This document shows, in pieces, positions 8,660 through 15,014 of a DNA stretch of 28,179 bases. Origin of the DNA: Deltaproteobacteria bacterium RIFCSPLOWO2_02_FULL_57_26 (lineage in GTDB: Bacteria; Desulfobacterota; Binatia; UBA9968); assembly GCA_001798455.1 (NCBI GenBank), contig MGSI01000036.1:1-28179 (forward strand), given 5' to 3'. The first letter of the stretch is position 1. Every line of letters starts with the position of its first letter. Position numbers and translations under genes: made by a program. The notes below the pieces were generated by a model. That model was not told the origin of the DNA. It was given only the letters and a program-made list of their open reading frames with translations, and did not search any database.

Positions 8660-9799
8660 ATGGACTTCGATCTCACCGAAGAGCAGAAGGCGCTACAGCA
8701 AACGGTCCGTGATTTTGCCGCAGCCGAGGTCGCGCCGGGCGCGAAGGAGCGGGATGAACAGGCGCGCTTTCCTCATGAGCTGATCCCCAAATTGGCTCGG
8801 TTGGGCCTGTTCGGCATGATGGTCCCGCAGGTCTACGAGGGTGCGGGTTTAGACGGGGTCAGCGCGGCTGTCATCATCGAAGAGATCGCCCGCGCCGACG
8901 CGGCGGTTGCCCTCATTGTGGCCTCGCACAATTCGCTTTGCGCGGGCCATATCTGCAATTTTGGTACGGAGACGCAAAAAAGGAAGTATCTCGTTTCGCT
9001 CGCGCGCGGTGAAAAGCTCGGGGCCTGGGCCTTGACCGAGCCCGGCTCGGGATCCGATGCGGGGTCGCTAAAGACGCGCGCCAGACCGGCAGGGGACTCA
9101 TGGGTGATAGACGGAGAAAAGCTCTTCACGACTCAGGGGTCGACGGCCGGCGTTTATGTTATCTTGGCTTCTACCGATCCGTCCCTCGGAAGCCGCGGTA
9201 TCTCGGCCTTTATTGTGGAGCGAGAAACTCCTGGGCTCATCGTGGTCCGCGTGGAGAACAAGCTCGGCGTGAGAGCTTCGGACACGGCGCAGCTTCGTCT
9301 GGAAAGTGTGCGGGTGCCCCAAGAGAACCTCCTCGGCGAGCTCAATCACGCCTTTAAAGATGCCTTGAGCATCCTGCATGGAGGCCGGATCGGCGTAGGT
9401 GCTATCGCGGTGGGCATCGCGCGGGCGGCTCTCGAAGAGGCGACTCGATACGCCAAGGAAAGAAAGCAGTTCGGCAAAGCCATCGCCGAATTCGAAGCGA
9501 TCCAATGGATGATCGCCGATATGGCGACGGAAATCGATGCCGCAAGGCTGTTAGTCCGCCGCGCCGCCTACCTTCGCGATCAGGGGCGGCCTTTTAAGCG
9601 GGCCGCTTCCGAGGCCAAACTCTTTGCCTCTGAGGTGGCGGTTAAAGCGACCAACCGGGCGATTCAAATTCACGGTGGGTATGGCTATGTGAAGGACCAT
9701 CCGGTGGAGAGATACTTCCGGGACGCCAAGTTCTGTGAAATCGGCGAAGGGACCTCGGAAATGCAGCGCCTGGTCATCGCTCGTGAACTCTTGCGGTAG
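8660..9799 (+). CDS. Acyl-CoA dehydrogenase
   Basis: A 379-residue FAD flavoprotein that oxidises acyl-CoA to enoyl-CoA and passes electrons to ETF. Typical motifs are WALTEPGSGSDAGS (FAD/substrate loop), DGEKLFTTQGS, NKLGVRASDT, AIQIHGGYGY and the C-terminal EIGEGTSEMQR. The Glu of EGTSE is the catalytic base position of short- and branched-chain enzymes. I prefer the ATG at 8660 because MDFDLTEEQK is the normal family start; a TTG at 8651, directly after the thiolase stop, would add three residues. GGAGG sits unusually close to the ATG. It follows the thiolase without a gap, so they are co-transcribed. Short- or branched-chain substrate is likely but not proven. Confidence 0.93.
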   Translation: MDFDLTEEQKALQQTVRDFAAAEVAPGAKERDEQARFPHELIPKLARLGLFGMMVPQVYEGAGLDGVSAAVIIEEIARADAAVALIVASHNSLCAGHICNFGTETQKRKYLVSLARGEKLGAWALTEPGSGSDAGSLKTRARPAGDSWVIDGEKLFTTQGSTAGVYVILASTDPSLGSRGISAFIVERETPGLIVVRVENKLGVRASDTAQLRLESVRVPQENLLGELNHAFKDALSILHGGRIGVGAIAVGIARAALEEATRYAKERKQFGKAIAEFEAIQWMIADMATEIDAARLLVRRAAYLRDQGRPFKRAASEAKLFASEVAVKATNRAIQIHGGYGYVKDHPVERYFRDAKFCEIGEGTSEMQRLVIARELLR

Positions 9800-9814
9800 G
9801 CAAAGGCAAGCGAA

Positions 9815-11023
9815 ATGATTGCCTTTAAGGATATCGTTGCTGCGCGCGAGCGGATTCGTGATCAAATCTACCTTTCTCCGTGCGCCTATTCCGAGACCAT
9901 CAGCCAGATGACGGACAACCGCGTCTTCTTCAAGCTCGATAACCTTCAGATGACCGGTTCCTTCAAGGAGCGAGGCGCCCTGAACCGGCTGCTGACATTG
10001 ACCCAAGATCGCACCCGCCGCGGGGTCATCGCGGCCAGCGCCGGCAACCACGGCATGGCGGTCGCATTCCACAGCCAGCGCTTGGGCATCCCCGCGACGA
10101 TCGTTATGCCGGTTCATGCGCCGCTCATCAAATTGACCTACGCGCGACGCTATGGAGCCCGCGTCAGGCTCCACGGCGCCGACTATGACGGCGCTTTCGA
10201 AGAGGCCGAGCGCCTCGCCAAAGAGGAAGGGTCGAGCGTCATCCACGCGTTCAATGATCCCGCGGTCGTGGCCGGCCAGGGAACCCTGGGGTTGGAATTG
10301 CACGAACAAAACCCCGAACTGGACGCCGTCCTTGTACCTGTCGGCGGAGGCGGTCTCATCGCGGGGATCGCTCTGGCCCTGAAGGAAGCAAATCCGAAGG
10401 TCCGCATTATCGGAGTCCAATCGGAACAGATACCTTCGATGAAAGTGGCGCTCGACAAGGGCAAGGTCGTTCACCTGCCGCCAGCGACCACCATCGCCGA
10501 CGGCATCGCGGTGCGGGCGGTCGGGGAAATCCCGCTGGAGTTGGCCAGGAAATATGTCGATGAGATCGTCACGGTGAGCGAAGGCGAAATCGCCAATGCC
10601 GTGCTGTTGCTCCTGGAGATCGAAAAGACGGTGGCCGAGGGCGCGGCTGCGGTGGCGCTGGCAGCCCTCCTCAACCGGAAGATCCGCATCAGCGGAAAGA
10701 AAGTGGCTTTGGTCGTCTCCGGCGGGAACATCGATGTGAATTTGATCTCTCGCATTATCGAGGGGGGACTGATTCAGGATGGTCGCTTGACCCGCCTGTC
10801 GGTGGTGGTCTCAGACCGCCCGGGCTCCCTCGCCCGCCTCTCCCAAAAGATTGCAGAGCAAAACGCCAATATCTTGCAGATCGAGCACGTGCGAGGTTTC
10901 GGCGATCTAGCGATAGGGGAAACCGAGGTCGAGATCATCCTCGAGACGACCGGATGGGAGCACATCCGCCAGATCACCGAGGCCATTCGAAAGGAAGGTT
11001 TTCAGGTCATCGTCCACAGGTAA
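9815..11023 (+). CDS. ilvA: Threonine ammonia-lyase with C-terminal ACT domain
   Basis: A 402-residue PLP enzyme that deaminates threonine (and often serine) to 2-oxobutyrate (or pyruvate). The PLP lysine is K51 in GSFKERGALN, followed by the SAGNHGMAVA loop and the phosphate-binding GGGGLIAG. Residues 325-402 form one ACT domain (VVVSDRPGSLARLS), the layout of the shorter TdcB/IlvA2-like enzymes rather than the two-ACT E. coli IlvA, so effector control may differ. It starts 15 bases after the acyl-CoA dehydrogenase, making it the third gene of the plus operon. The context suggests threonine catabolism: 2-oxobutyrate could be fed to the neighbouring 2-oxoacid dehydrogenase. A biosynthetic isoleucine role remains possible. 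Confidence 0.92.
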   Translation: MIAFKDIVAARERIRDQIYLSPCAYSETISQMTDNRVFFKLDNLQMTGSFKERGALNRLLTLTQDRTRRGVIAASAGNHGMAVAFHSQRLGIPATIVMPVHAPLIKLTYARRYGARVRLHGADYDGAFEEAERLAKEEGSSVIHAFNDPAVVAGQGTLGLELHEQNPELDAVLVPVGGGGLIAGIALALKEANPKVRIIGVQSEQIPSMKVALDKGKVVHLPPATTIADGIAVRAVGEIPLELARKYVDEIVTVSEGEIANAVLLLLEIEKTVAEGAAAVALAALLNRKIRISGKKVALVVSGGNIDVNLISRIIEGGLIQDGRLTRLSVVVSDRPGSLARLSQKIAEQNANILQIEHVRGFGDLAIGETEVEIILETTGWEHIRQITEAIRKEGFQVIVHR

Positions 11024-11058
11024 TCCGCCGCTTGCGGGCGGGGGACGATGTCTCCGTT

Positions 11059-11979
11059 TTACTTTCGCCGGAATCGTTGCACGGCGGGGTTGACCACGAG
11101 CTTTTTTCCTTTCTCCCAGAGGTAAAAGCCCCGGCCGTTTTTGACCCCGTAAAAACCGGCTGACACGAGCTTGGCGAGCAGATCCGGGGGGCGATAGCCG
11201 GGTCCAAGCTCCCGAGCCAGAACCTCGGCTATGGCGAGTGTGGTATCGAGACCCACGTAGTCCAGGGTGGTTATCGGTCCCATCTTATGGCCCAAGCACA
11301 GCGTGGTTTTATCGGCATCCTCGCAGCCCATGATCCCTTCCTCGACCACCTTGACCGCTTCGATCAAAAACGGGACGAACATGCGGTTGATTCCGAATCC
11401 CGCCTTGTCCTCGGCCACAATCGGTTCCTTGGCGAGTTCAAGGCAGAAATCGACAGTGGTCTTGAAGGTTTCCTCGGAAGTGAGGAGCCCGCGGATCAGC
11501 TCGCAACCGGGTTGAATCGGGACCGGATTCATGAAGTGCATGCCCATGAACTTCTCCGGCACGGCGTAAGCGCTGGCCAGGCGGGTGATCGAGATCGAGG
11601 AGGTGTTGGAGACCAAGAGCCCCTTGTAGCCCATTTGACTGAGGGAAGCGATCAACTCTTTTTTCGCTCCTTCATCCTCGACGATGGCTTCGATCAAAAG
11701 GTGACAGTCCAATAGATCGGCCCGGTTAGTAGAGGTACGCAGGCGGGCCAGCGTCTCATTCATCTCAGCCGCGGGAATTCCCGACTTGCCTCCGGATTGC
11801 TCGTGGCTCTTCACCAGCCGCTGCAAACTTTCCCGGATCCGTCCCATCCCTCGCTCGACGAATTCCGAGGTAACATCGACAGCCGTCGTGTCAAACTTTC
11901 GGGATGCGGCAACCTGCGCGATGCCGCCTCCCATGAGCCCCATGCCGAGAACGCCTACCTTTTGAATCCCCGATGACAT
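11059..11979 (-). CDS. hbd: 3-hydroxyacyl-CoA (3-hydroxybutyryl-CoA) dehydrogenase
   Basis: A 306-residue NAD(P)-dependent enzyme interconverting 3-hydroxyacyl-CoA and 3-ketoacyl-CoA. The N-terminal Rossmann domain carries GVLGMGLMGGGIA; the catalytic His lies in MGMHFMNPVP, and the C-terminal helical domain starts around GFGINRMFVPFLIEA. The start at 11979 is set by a strong GGAGG eight bases upstream (11988-11992); an upstream ATG at 12003 would swallow that site. It faces the thiolase operon tail-to-tail with a 35-base gap. It completes a set with thiolase and acyl-CoA dehydrogenase, but no enoyl-CoA hydratase is present here. Its promoter contains a palindrome, suggesting a dedicated repressor. 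Confidence 0.92.
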   Translation of the reverse strand: MSSGIQKVGVLGMGLMGGGIAQVAASRKFDTTAVDVTSEFVERGMGRIRESLQRLVKSHEQSGGKSGIPAAEMNETLARLRTSTNRADLLDCHLLIEAIVEDEGAKKELIASLSQMGYKGLLVSNTSSISITRLASAYAVPEKFMGMHFMNPVPIQPGCELIRGLLTSEETFKTTVDFCLELAKEPIVAEDKAGFGINRMFVPFLIEAVKVVEEGIMGCEDADKTTLCLGHKMGPITTLDYVGLDTTLAIAEVLARELGPGYRPPDLLAKLVSAGFYGVKNGRGFYLWEKGKKLVVNPAVQRFRRK

Positions 11980-12018
11980 AGAACCAACCTCCGCCCTCTG
12001 CATATCGCATCGGGAAGC

Positions 12019-12047
12019 GTTATGCCACCACTTAGACCGGTCTACAA
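12019..12047 (-). promoter_or_regulatory. Candidate promoter of the hydroxyacyl-CoA dehydrogenase gene
   Basis: On the minus strand TTGTAG (12042-12047) and CATAAC (12019-12024) are separated by exactly 17 bases and lie about 40 bases upstream of the strong GGAGG site. Three and four bases match the sigma-70 boxes, which is modest, but spacing and position are right. Confidence 0.45.
12033..12044. promoter_or_regulatory. Perfect 12-bp palindrome, candidate repressor operator
   Basis: TAGACCGGTCTA is its own reverse complement. It overlaps the end of the proposed -35 box and the first part of the -10/-35 spacer of the hydroxyacyl-CoA dehydrogenase promoter. This is where a TetR-family acyl-CoA-responsive repressor would commonly bind. 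The regulator is not encoded in this window. Confidence 0.5.
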
Positions 12048-12132
12048 GACGTTGTCTATGGACTACAGTCAGAGGGCTAACCTTAAGCTCAGCCGGCGCT
12101 GCCGCGATCGGTCTGACGGGTGAAGCGCAAAG

Positions 12133-12198
12133 TTAGCCCACAAGTTTGTCGTACTCAGAATGAGTGCCAATCCAGAACCACAGCAAGTCATCGCCCGC
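12133..12198 (-). pseudogene. C-terminal relic of a RelE/ParE-type toxin gene
   Basis: On the minus strand 21 sense codons followed by TAA read AGDDLLWFWIGTHSEYDKLV plus G. The string LLWFWIGTHSEYDKL is the recognisable C-terminal signature of a roughly 90-residue RelE/ParE-superfamily toxin group. Directly upstream is an in-frame TGA and nothing resembling the rest of the toxin, so this is a truncated remnant. It lies next to the transposase gene, whose arrival or a linked deletion may have removed the front. Identification is by remembered family signature, not by a search. Confidence 0.6.
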
Positions 12199-12270
12199 TC
12201 ACTCATATTGGCAGAGAGGGGAACCCCCAACACTCTGTTGCACAAGGTAGTTTTTCAACAGCCTGCTTCA
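12199..12270. other. Left flank of the REP-associated transposase
   Basis: On the minus strand this flank begins TGAAGCAGGCTGTTGAAAAA directly after the transposase stop codon. GCAGGCTGTTGAAAAA-type words recur at the borders of mobile sequences in many proteobacteria, so this may be an element boundary. There is also a small GGGGAACCCC palindrome. No gene is seen. Confidence 0.35.
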
Positions 12271-13254
12271 CTATGACATTAACCTCGTGTCAATCTCGTT
12301 TACCTGCCTCATTAGCTTGGAATCATGTTCCATTTTCTCTCGGAGCCTCTTCCTCTCCCGACTCACCGCCGTGTAATCCATGCCTCCCAGATGTTCCCCA
12401 ATTTCTCCTTGACTGATCCCACTATAGCGATACATAAACTCCATCACCAACGCCCGCTCCTCGCGATACCCGCCGCGCTTCCTCCTTAGCACCTCTGGCT
12501 TTATCTTGAAATAGGTTGCCACTCCCCTCAAAACCTCATCAGGCTCCAACTCCTGAAGAGACCTTAAAGATGGCACCTCCCTGATACTCACTGCGCCTTT
12601 CACCCATCTCCCTTTTACTCGCTCCAAAAAACCGTCCTGCCCCAACACGACTTGGCCCCTAAGCTCTTTCCAAAGACTCCGGTAACCCTTCTGCAACCCT
12701 TCCCCAATAAACTCTCCATATCTCTTGCGCGATCCCCCCAGATTTCCAAGCACTGTATCGTATGCAACCCAAGGCTCCTTCCTCTTCACTGACACATAGC
12801 CCCTTAAACTACTCCACCTGTATCTCTCTAAATACATAAGCCTCTCTTTAAGCCCACTCTGCCTCATCGGACTTACCCGTACCGGATTCAAATGAACATA
12901 ACGGCTGAGCTCTAGTAAGTAGCTGTCCACATCCACTAAGATCGCCTTGAACCTCCCCTGGTAAAGATGCCCCACCCGGCGGTGCCTGCGATTGTAAGCC
13001 CCCGTATAGACAATATTAAAATGCCTCATAAACTCAGACAGATTCGCCTTGGGAGTCTCTACAATGAGATGAAAGTGATTCTTCATCAGCACGTAGGCGT
13101 GAAGTCTTACCCCGTAGATATCCAAGGACATCCTCAGCTTCTCCAAGAACAGGAATCGGTCTTGGTCGTCCCTATAAATGTCTCTTCGCTCGTTGCCCCG
13201 GCAAGTAACGTGGTAGAAGGCGTTCGGATAGGAGATCCTAAGAGGCCTGGCCAT
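12271..13254 (-). CDS. REP-associated tyrosine transposase (RAYT, Y1/HUH family)
   Basis: A protein of about 327 residues of the IS200/IS605-like Y1 transposase superfamily. The start MARPLRISYPNAFYHVTCRG is characteristic of the RAYT branch. The HUH metal motif is the HFHLIVE segment, and the nucleophile Tyr is in FNIVYTGAYNRRH, followed by GHLYQGRFKA and the conserved RYVHLNPVR. Beyond residue 230 it has an extra C-terminal region with a DnaA-C/helix-turn-helix look (YSGISQGEIGEHL), common in longer RAYTs. I prefer the ATG at 13254; a TTG at 13272 adds six residues. RAYTs are usually single-copy, domesticated, and act on REP hairpins rather than hopping like an IS. The tandem repeat and hairpin just upstream (13284-13331) fit that. 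The gene appears intact. Confidence 0.92.
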   Translation of the reverse strand: MARPLRISYPNAFYHVTCRGNERRDIYRDDQDRFLFLEKLRMSLDIYGVRLHAYVLMKNHFHLIVETPKANLSEFMRHFNIVYTGAYNRRHRRVGHLYQGRFKAILVDVDSYLLELSRYVHLNPVRVSPMRQSGLKERLMYLERYRWSSLRGYVSVKRKEPWVAYDTVLGNLGGSRKRYGEFIGEGLQKGYRSLWKELRGQVVLGQDGFLERVKGRWVKGAVSIREVPSLRSLQELEPDEVLRGVATYFKIKPEVLRRKRGGYREERALVMEFMYRYSGISQGEIGEHLGGMDYTAVSRERKRLREKMEHDSKLMRQVNEIDTRLMS

Positions 13255-13283
13255 GACCGTAGCTACCACCAAGAGGGCATAAT

Positions 13284-13331
13284 GTCAAAGGTAAAGATTT
13301 GACCCCACGCCCAAGATTTGACCCCACGCCC
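13284..13331. repeat. Hairpin plus tandem 19-bp repeat upstream of the RAYT gene
   Basis: AAGATTTGACCCCACGCCC occurs twice back to back (13294-13312 and 13313-13331) without a mismatch. GTCAAA at 13284-13289 can pair with TTTGAC at 13298-13303 to make a short hairpin. Such GTCAAA/TTTGACCCC words next to a RAYT are what one expects of its REP-like target or end sequence. Confidence 0.65.
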
Positions 13332-13369
13332 CAACTTCAGGCCGATCTTTTGGAATTTGGCTCTTATAA

Positions 13370-13762
13370 CTAGCGCCATCTGCGGCTGTTCTTTTGGAGA
13401 AAGCGTGCGACCTTGTCTTTTCCGATTTTCCCTTCGGCAACGTTTCGGACCGTTCGCTCGAACGCCGACTCTTTGGCGGTAAGCGTGACCCCATTAAGCT
13501 TGAGGAAAGTAAACGCAGCTATGGCCCCCGTGCGCTTGTTGCCATCGATAAAGGGATGGTTTTGTACGATATGAAAGAGGTAGGCCGCGGCCATCTCAAA
13601 CAGATCCGAGTGAAGATACTGCCCGCCGAAGCTGGCCTGGGGCGTCGCTACGGCTGACTCCAGGAGACCCATATCGCGCACGCCCAAGCTGCCACCGTAT
13701 CGTTGGATCATGTCCCGGTGGATCTCGATCACCTCGTCTAGGGTAAGGAACGTCGGGGCCAC
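13370..13762 (-). CDS. doc: Doc-family (death-on-curing, Fic fold) toxin
   Basis: A 130-residue toxin of a type II toxin-antitoxin pair. Doc proteins phosphorylate EF-Tu and stop translation. The Fic-type active site HPFIDGNKRTG starts at His69, with Asp73, Asn75, Lys76 and Arg77 all present, so it looks active. The N-terminal FLTLDEVIEIHRDMI and the central VRDMGLLESAVATPQASFGGQ are standard for this family. It starts at a GTG three bases after the antitoxin stop and probably relies on translational coupling. Length is normal. Confidence 0.93.
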   Translation of the reverse strand: MAPTFLTLDEVIEIHRDMIQRYGGSLGVRDMGLLESAVATPQASFGGQYLHSDLFEMAAAYLFHIVQNHPFIDGNKRTGAIAAFTFLKLNGVTLTAKESAFERTVRNVAEGKIGKDKVARFLQKNSRRWR

Positions 13763-13765
13763 GAG

Positions 13766-13993
13766 TTAATCGGCAAGGCGTTTCAGCATTTTGCCGTACC
13801 TGCGGTTTCCCTCTTCGAGGGCGGCGTGAAATCGCCTCTGCCTGGCGGCATCTCGAACTGGCGAGATGATCAAGGACTGGCCGTCGGTGGTCACCGAGAG
13901 CGGGGTATCCGCGTCAATGTCGAGCAGATCCAGAACTCCCCGATCGAGAACAAGGGCAAGGCTGTTACCATGCTTTGTGAGGCGCTTCATCAT
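13766..13993 (-). CDS. AbrB/MazE-type antitoxin paired with Doc
   Basis: A 75-residue antitoxin. Residues 1-48 form a SpoVT-AbrB swapped-hairpin DNA-binding domain (RLTKHGNSLALVLDRGVLDLL to SLIISPV). The C-terminal helix RFHAALEEGNRRYGKMLKRL resembles the toxin-blocking tail of Phd-like antitoxins, although the DNA-binding half is AbrB, not Phd. It is the first gene of the two-gene operon and likely represses its own promoter. GGGAGGG lies nine bases upstream of the ATG, which is immediately followed by a second ATG. Confidence 0.88.
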   Translation of the reverse strand: MMKRLTKHGNSLALVLDRGVLDLLDIDADTPLSVTTDGQSLIISPVRDAARQRRFHAALEEGNRRYGKMLKRLAD

Positions 13994-14015
13994 AGGTGAG
14001 GTCCCTCCCCTTTTT

Positions 14016-14037
14016 TAACAATGTACTAACAACGTAT
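14016..14037. promoter_or_regulatory. Two 11-bp direct repeats upstream of the Doc antitoxin gene
   Basis: TAACAA at 14016-14021 and 14027-14032 begin two head-to-tail 11-base units that match at nine of eleven positions (TAACAAnGTAn). Spaced by one helical turn, just upstream of the antitoxin ribosome site, they are good candidates for the autoregulatory AbrB-type operator. Confidence 0.45.
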
Positions 14038-14126
14038 CACGCCAGAAAAGCCGCTACAAGAACGGCTGAAACCTCCGGGAGGAGGTACGAGCGTGCTTGC
14101 ATCCGTGAACTAGGCGAGCAGGCTTT

Positions 14127-14155
14127 TTGACTTTGCGTCTGCTGTCCTCTATAGA
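14127..14155 (+). promoter_or_regulatory. Sigma-70-like promoter for the MBL-fold hydrolase gene
   Basis: TTGACT (14127-14132) and TATAGA (14150-14155) are separated by exactly 17 bases and lie about 46 bases upstream of the ATG at 14202. It is the best-matching sigma-70-type promoter I found in the window. Confidence 0.6.
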
Positions 14156-14201
14156 TGAGCGTGATGGGCCTCAGCAATTTTTTTGCGGGTTCAGGTAGTC
14201 G

Positions 14202-15014
14202 ATGCAAGGTTTAGAGCACATCCGGCATTTTCGGGCGGCCAATCCGGGATACATGACCCTGGAAGGGACCAACCAATATCTGCTTGGCCGCGAGGCGATC
14301 ACAGTGGTCGATGTTGCCCTCCCTTCGCCGGAGAATATCGATGGTATCCTGGAGCAAGTGGAAGCTATGGGGGGAAAAAAGATCGAAAAGATCCTCTTGA
14401 CCCACGTCCATAAAGACCACTGCGGCGGGGCATTGGCGCTGAAAAAGCGCAGCGGCGCAAAGCTCGGGATCTCCCGTTTACGCGCCGGATATTTGGGCGG
14501 CGAGGATTTCGCGTACTCGGAAGGTGACACCATCGACTATGACGGCGGGAGGCTGCAGGTGGTGCACACTCCGGGTCATGAGTCGGGGCACTGTTGCTTT
14601 TATGAAGCTTCGCATCAGATCCTGTTCACCGGAGACCACATCCTCGGTCGGGGAACCACGGTGATCCCCCCGCCCGACGGGGATATGGCGCAGTACCTTG
14701 GCTCGCTAGAGAAACTGTTAGAGTTAAAGCTCCGCCGGCTCCTGCCGGGACACGGACCCGTGGTCGAGGACCCCTATGGCAAGATCAAGGAGTACATCGA
14801 CCACCGGTTGATGCGCGAGCGCGCAGTGCTCCAGGCTCTGCGCGAGGGTCACCATACGATCCCCACCATGGTCGAAGTGATTTACACCGACACGCCGGCC
14901 GCCCTGCACCCCGTGGCTCAATATTCGGTGGAGGCGCACCTGCGCAAGCTCGTTCACGAAGGACGCGTGGAGAAGGCGGGAGAGCGCTACTCCATCACCC
15001 CAAGAGGTAGTTGA
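14202..15014 (+). CDS. MBL-fold metallo-hydrolase, LACTB2-like
   Basis: A 270-residue metallo-beta-lactamase-fold protein. The binuclear metal site is complete: THVHKDH (H68, H70, D72, H73), HTPGHESGH, the bridging Asp in FTGDHILG and the His in LPGHGP. The C-terminal part after about residue 200 (PTMVEVIYTD, HPVAQYSVEAHLRKLVHEGRV) is the small winged-helix-like tail of the LACTB2 group, whose human member is a mitochondrial endoribonuclease; bacterial members are of unknown substrate. It is therefore a hydrolase, possibly nuclease or thioesterase, not an antibiotic beta-lactamase. A promoter is visible upstream. The last 28 bases overlap the convergent lipoprotein gene. Confidence 0.88.
   Translation: MQGLEHIRHFRAANPGYMTLEGTNQYLLGREAITVVDVALPSPENIDGILEQVEAMGGKKIEKILLTHVHKDHCGGALALKKRSGAKLGISRLRAGYLGGEDFAYSEGDTIDYDGGRLQVVHTPGHESGHCCFYEASHQILFTGDHILGRGTTVIPPPDGDMAQYLGSLEKLLELKLRRLLPGHGPVVEDPYGKIKEYIDHRLMRERAVLQALREGHHTIPTMVEVIYTDTPAALHPVAQYSVEAHLRKLVHEGRVEKAGERYSITPRGS

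Noticed and set aside
11025..11042. GC-rich hairpin between the threonine ammonia-lyase and hydroxyacyl-CoA dehydrogenase genes as a bidirectional terminator
   Set aside because: CCGCC/GGCGG can pair but no T-run follows on either strand at the right distance.
13332..13369. Remaining part of the truncated RelE/ParE toxin on the far side of the transposase
   Set aside because: Translations in all minus frames show no toxin-like sequence, so the element did not simply split the gene.
14020..14060. A TGGC...TTG arrangement before the Doc antitoxin resembling a sigma-54 promoter
   Set aside because: The GG-to-TTG spacing is off by one and the GC of the -12 element is missing.
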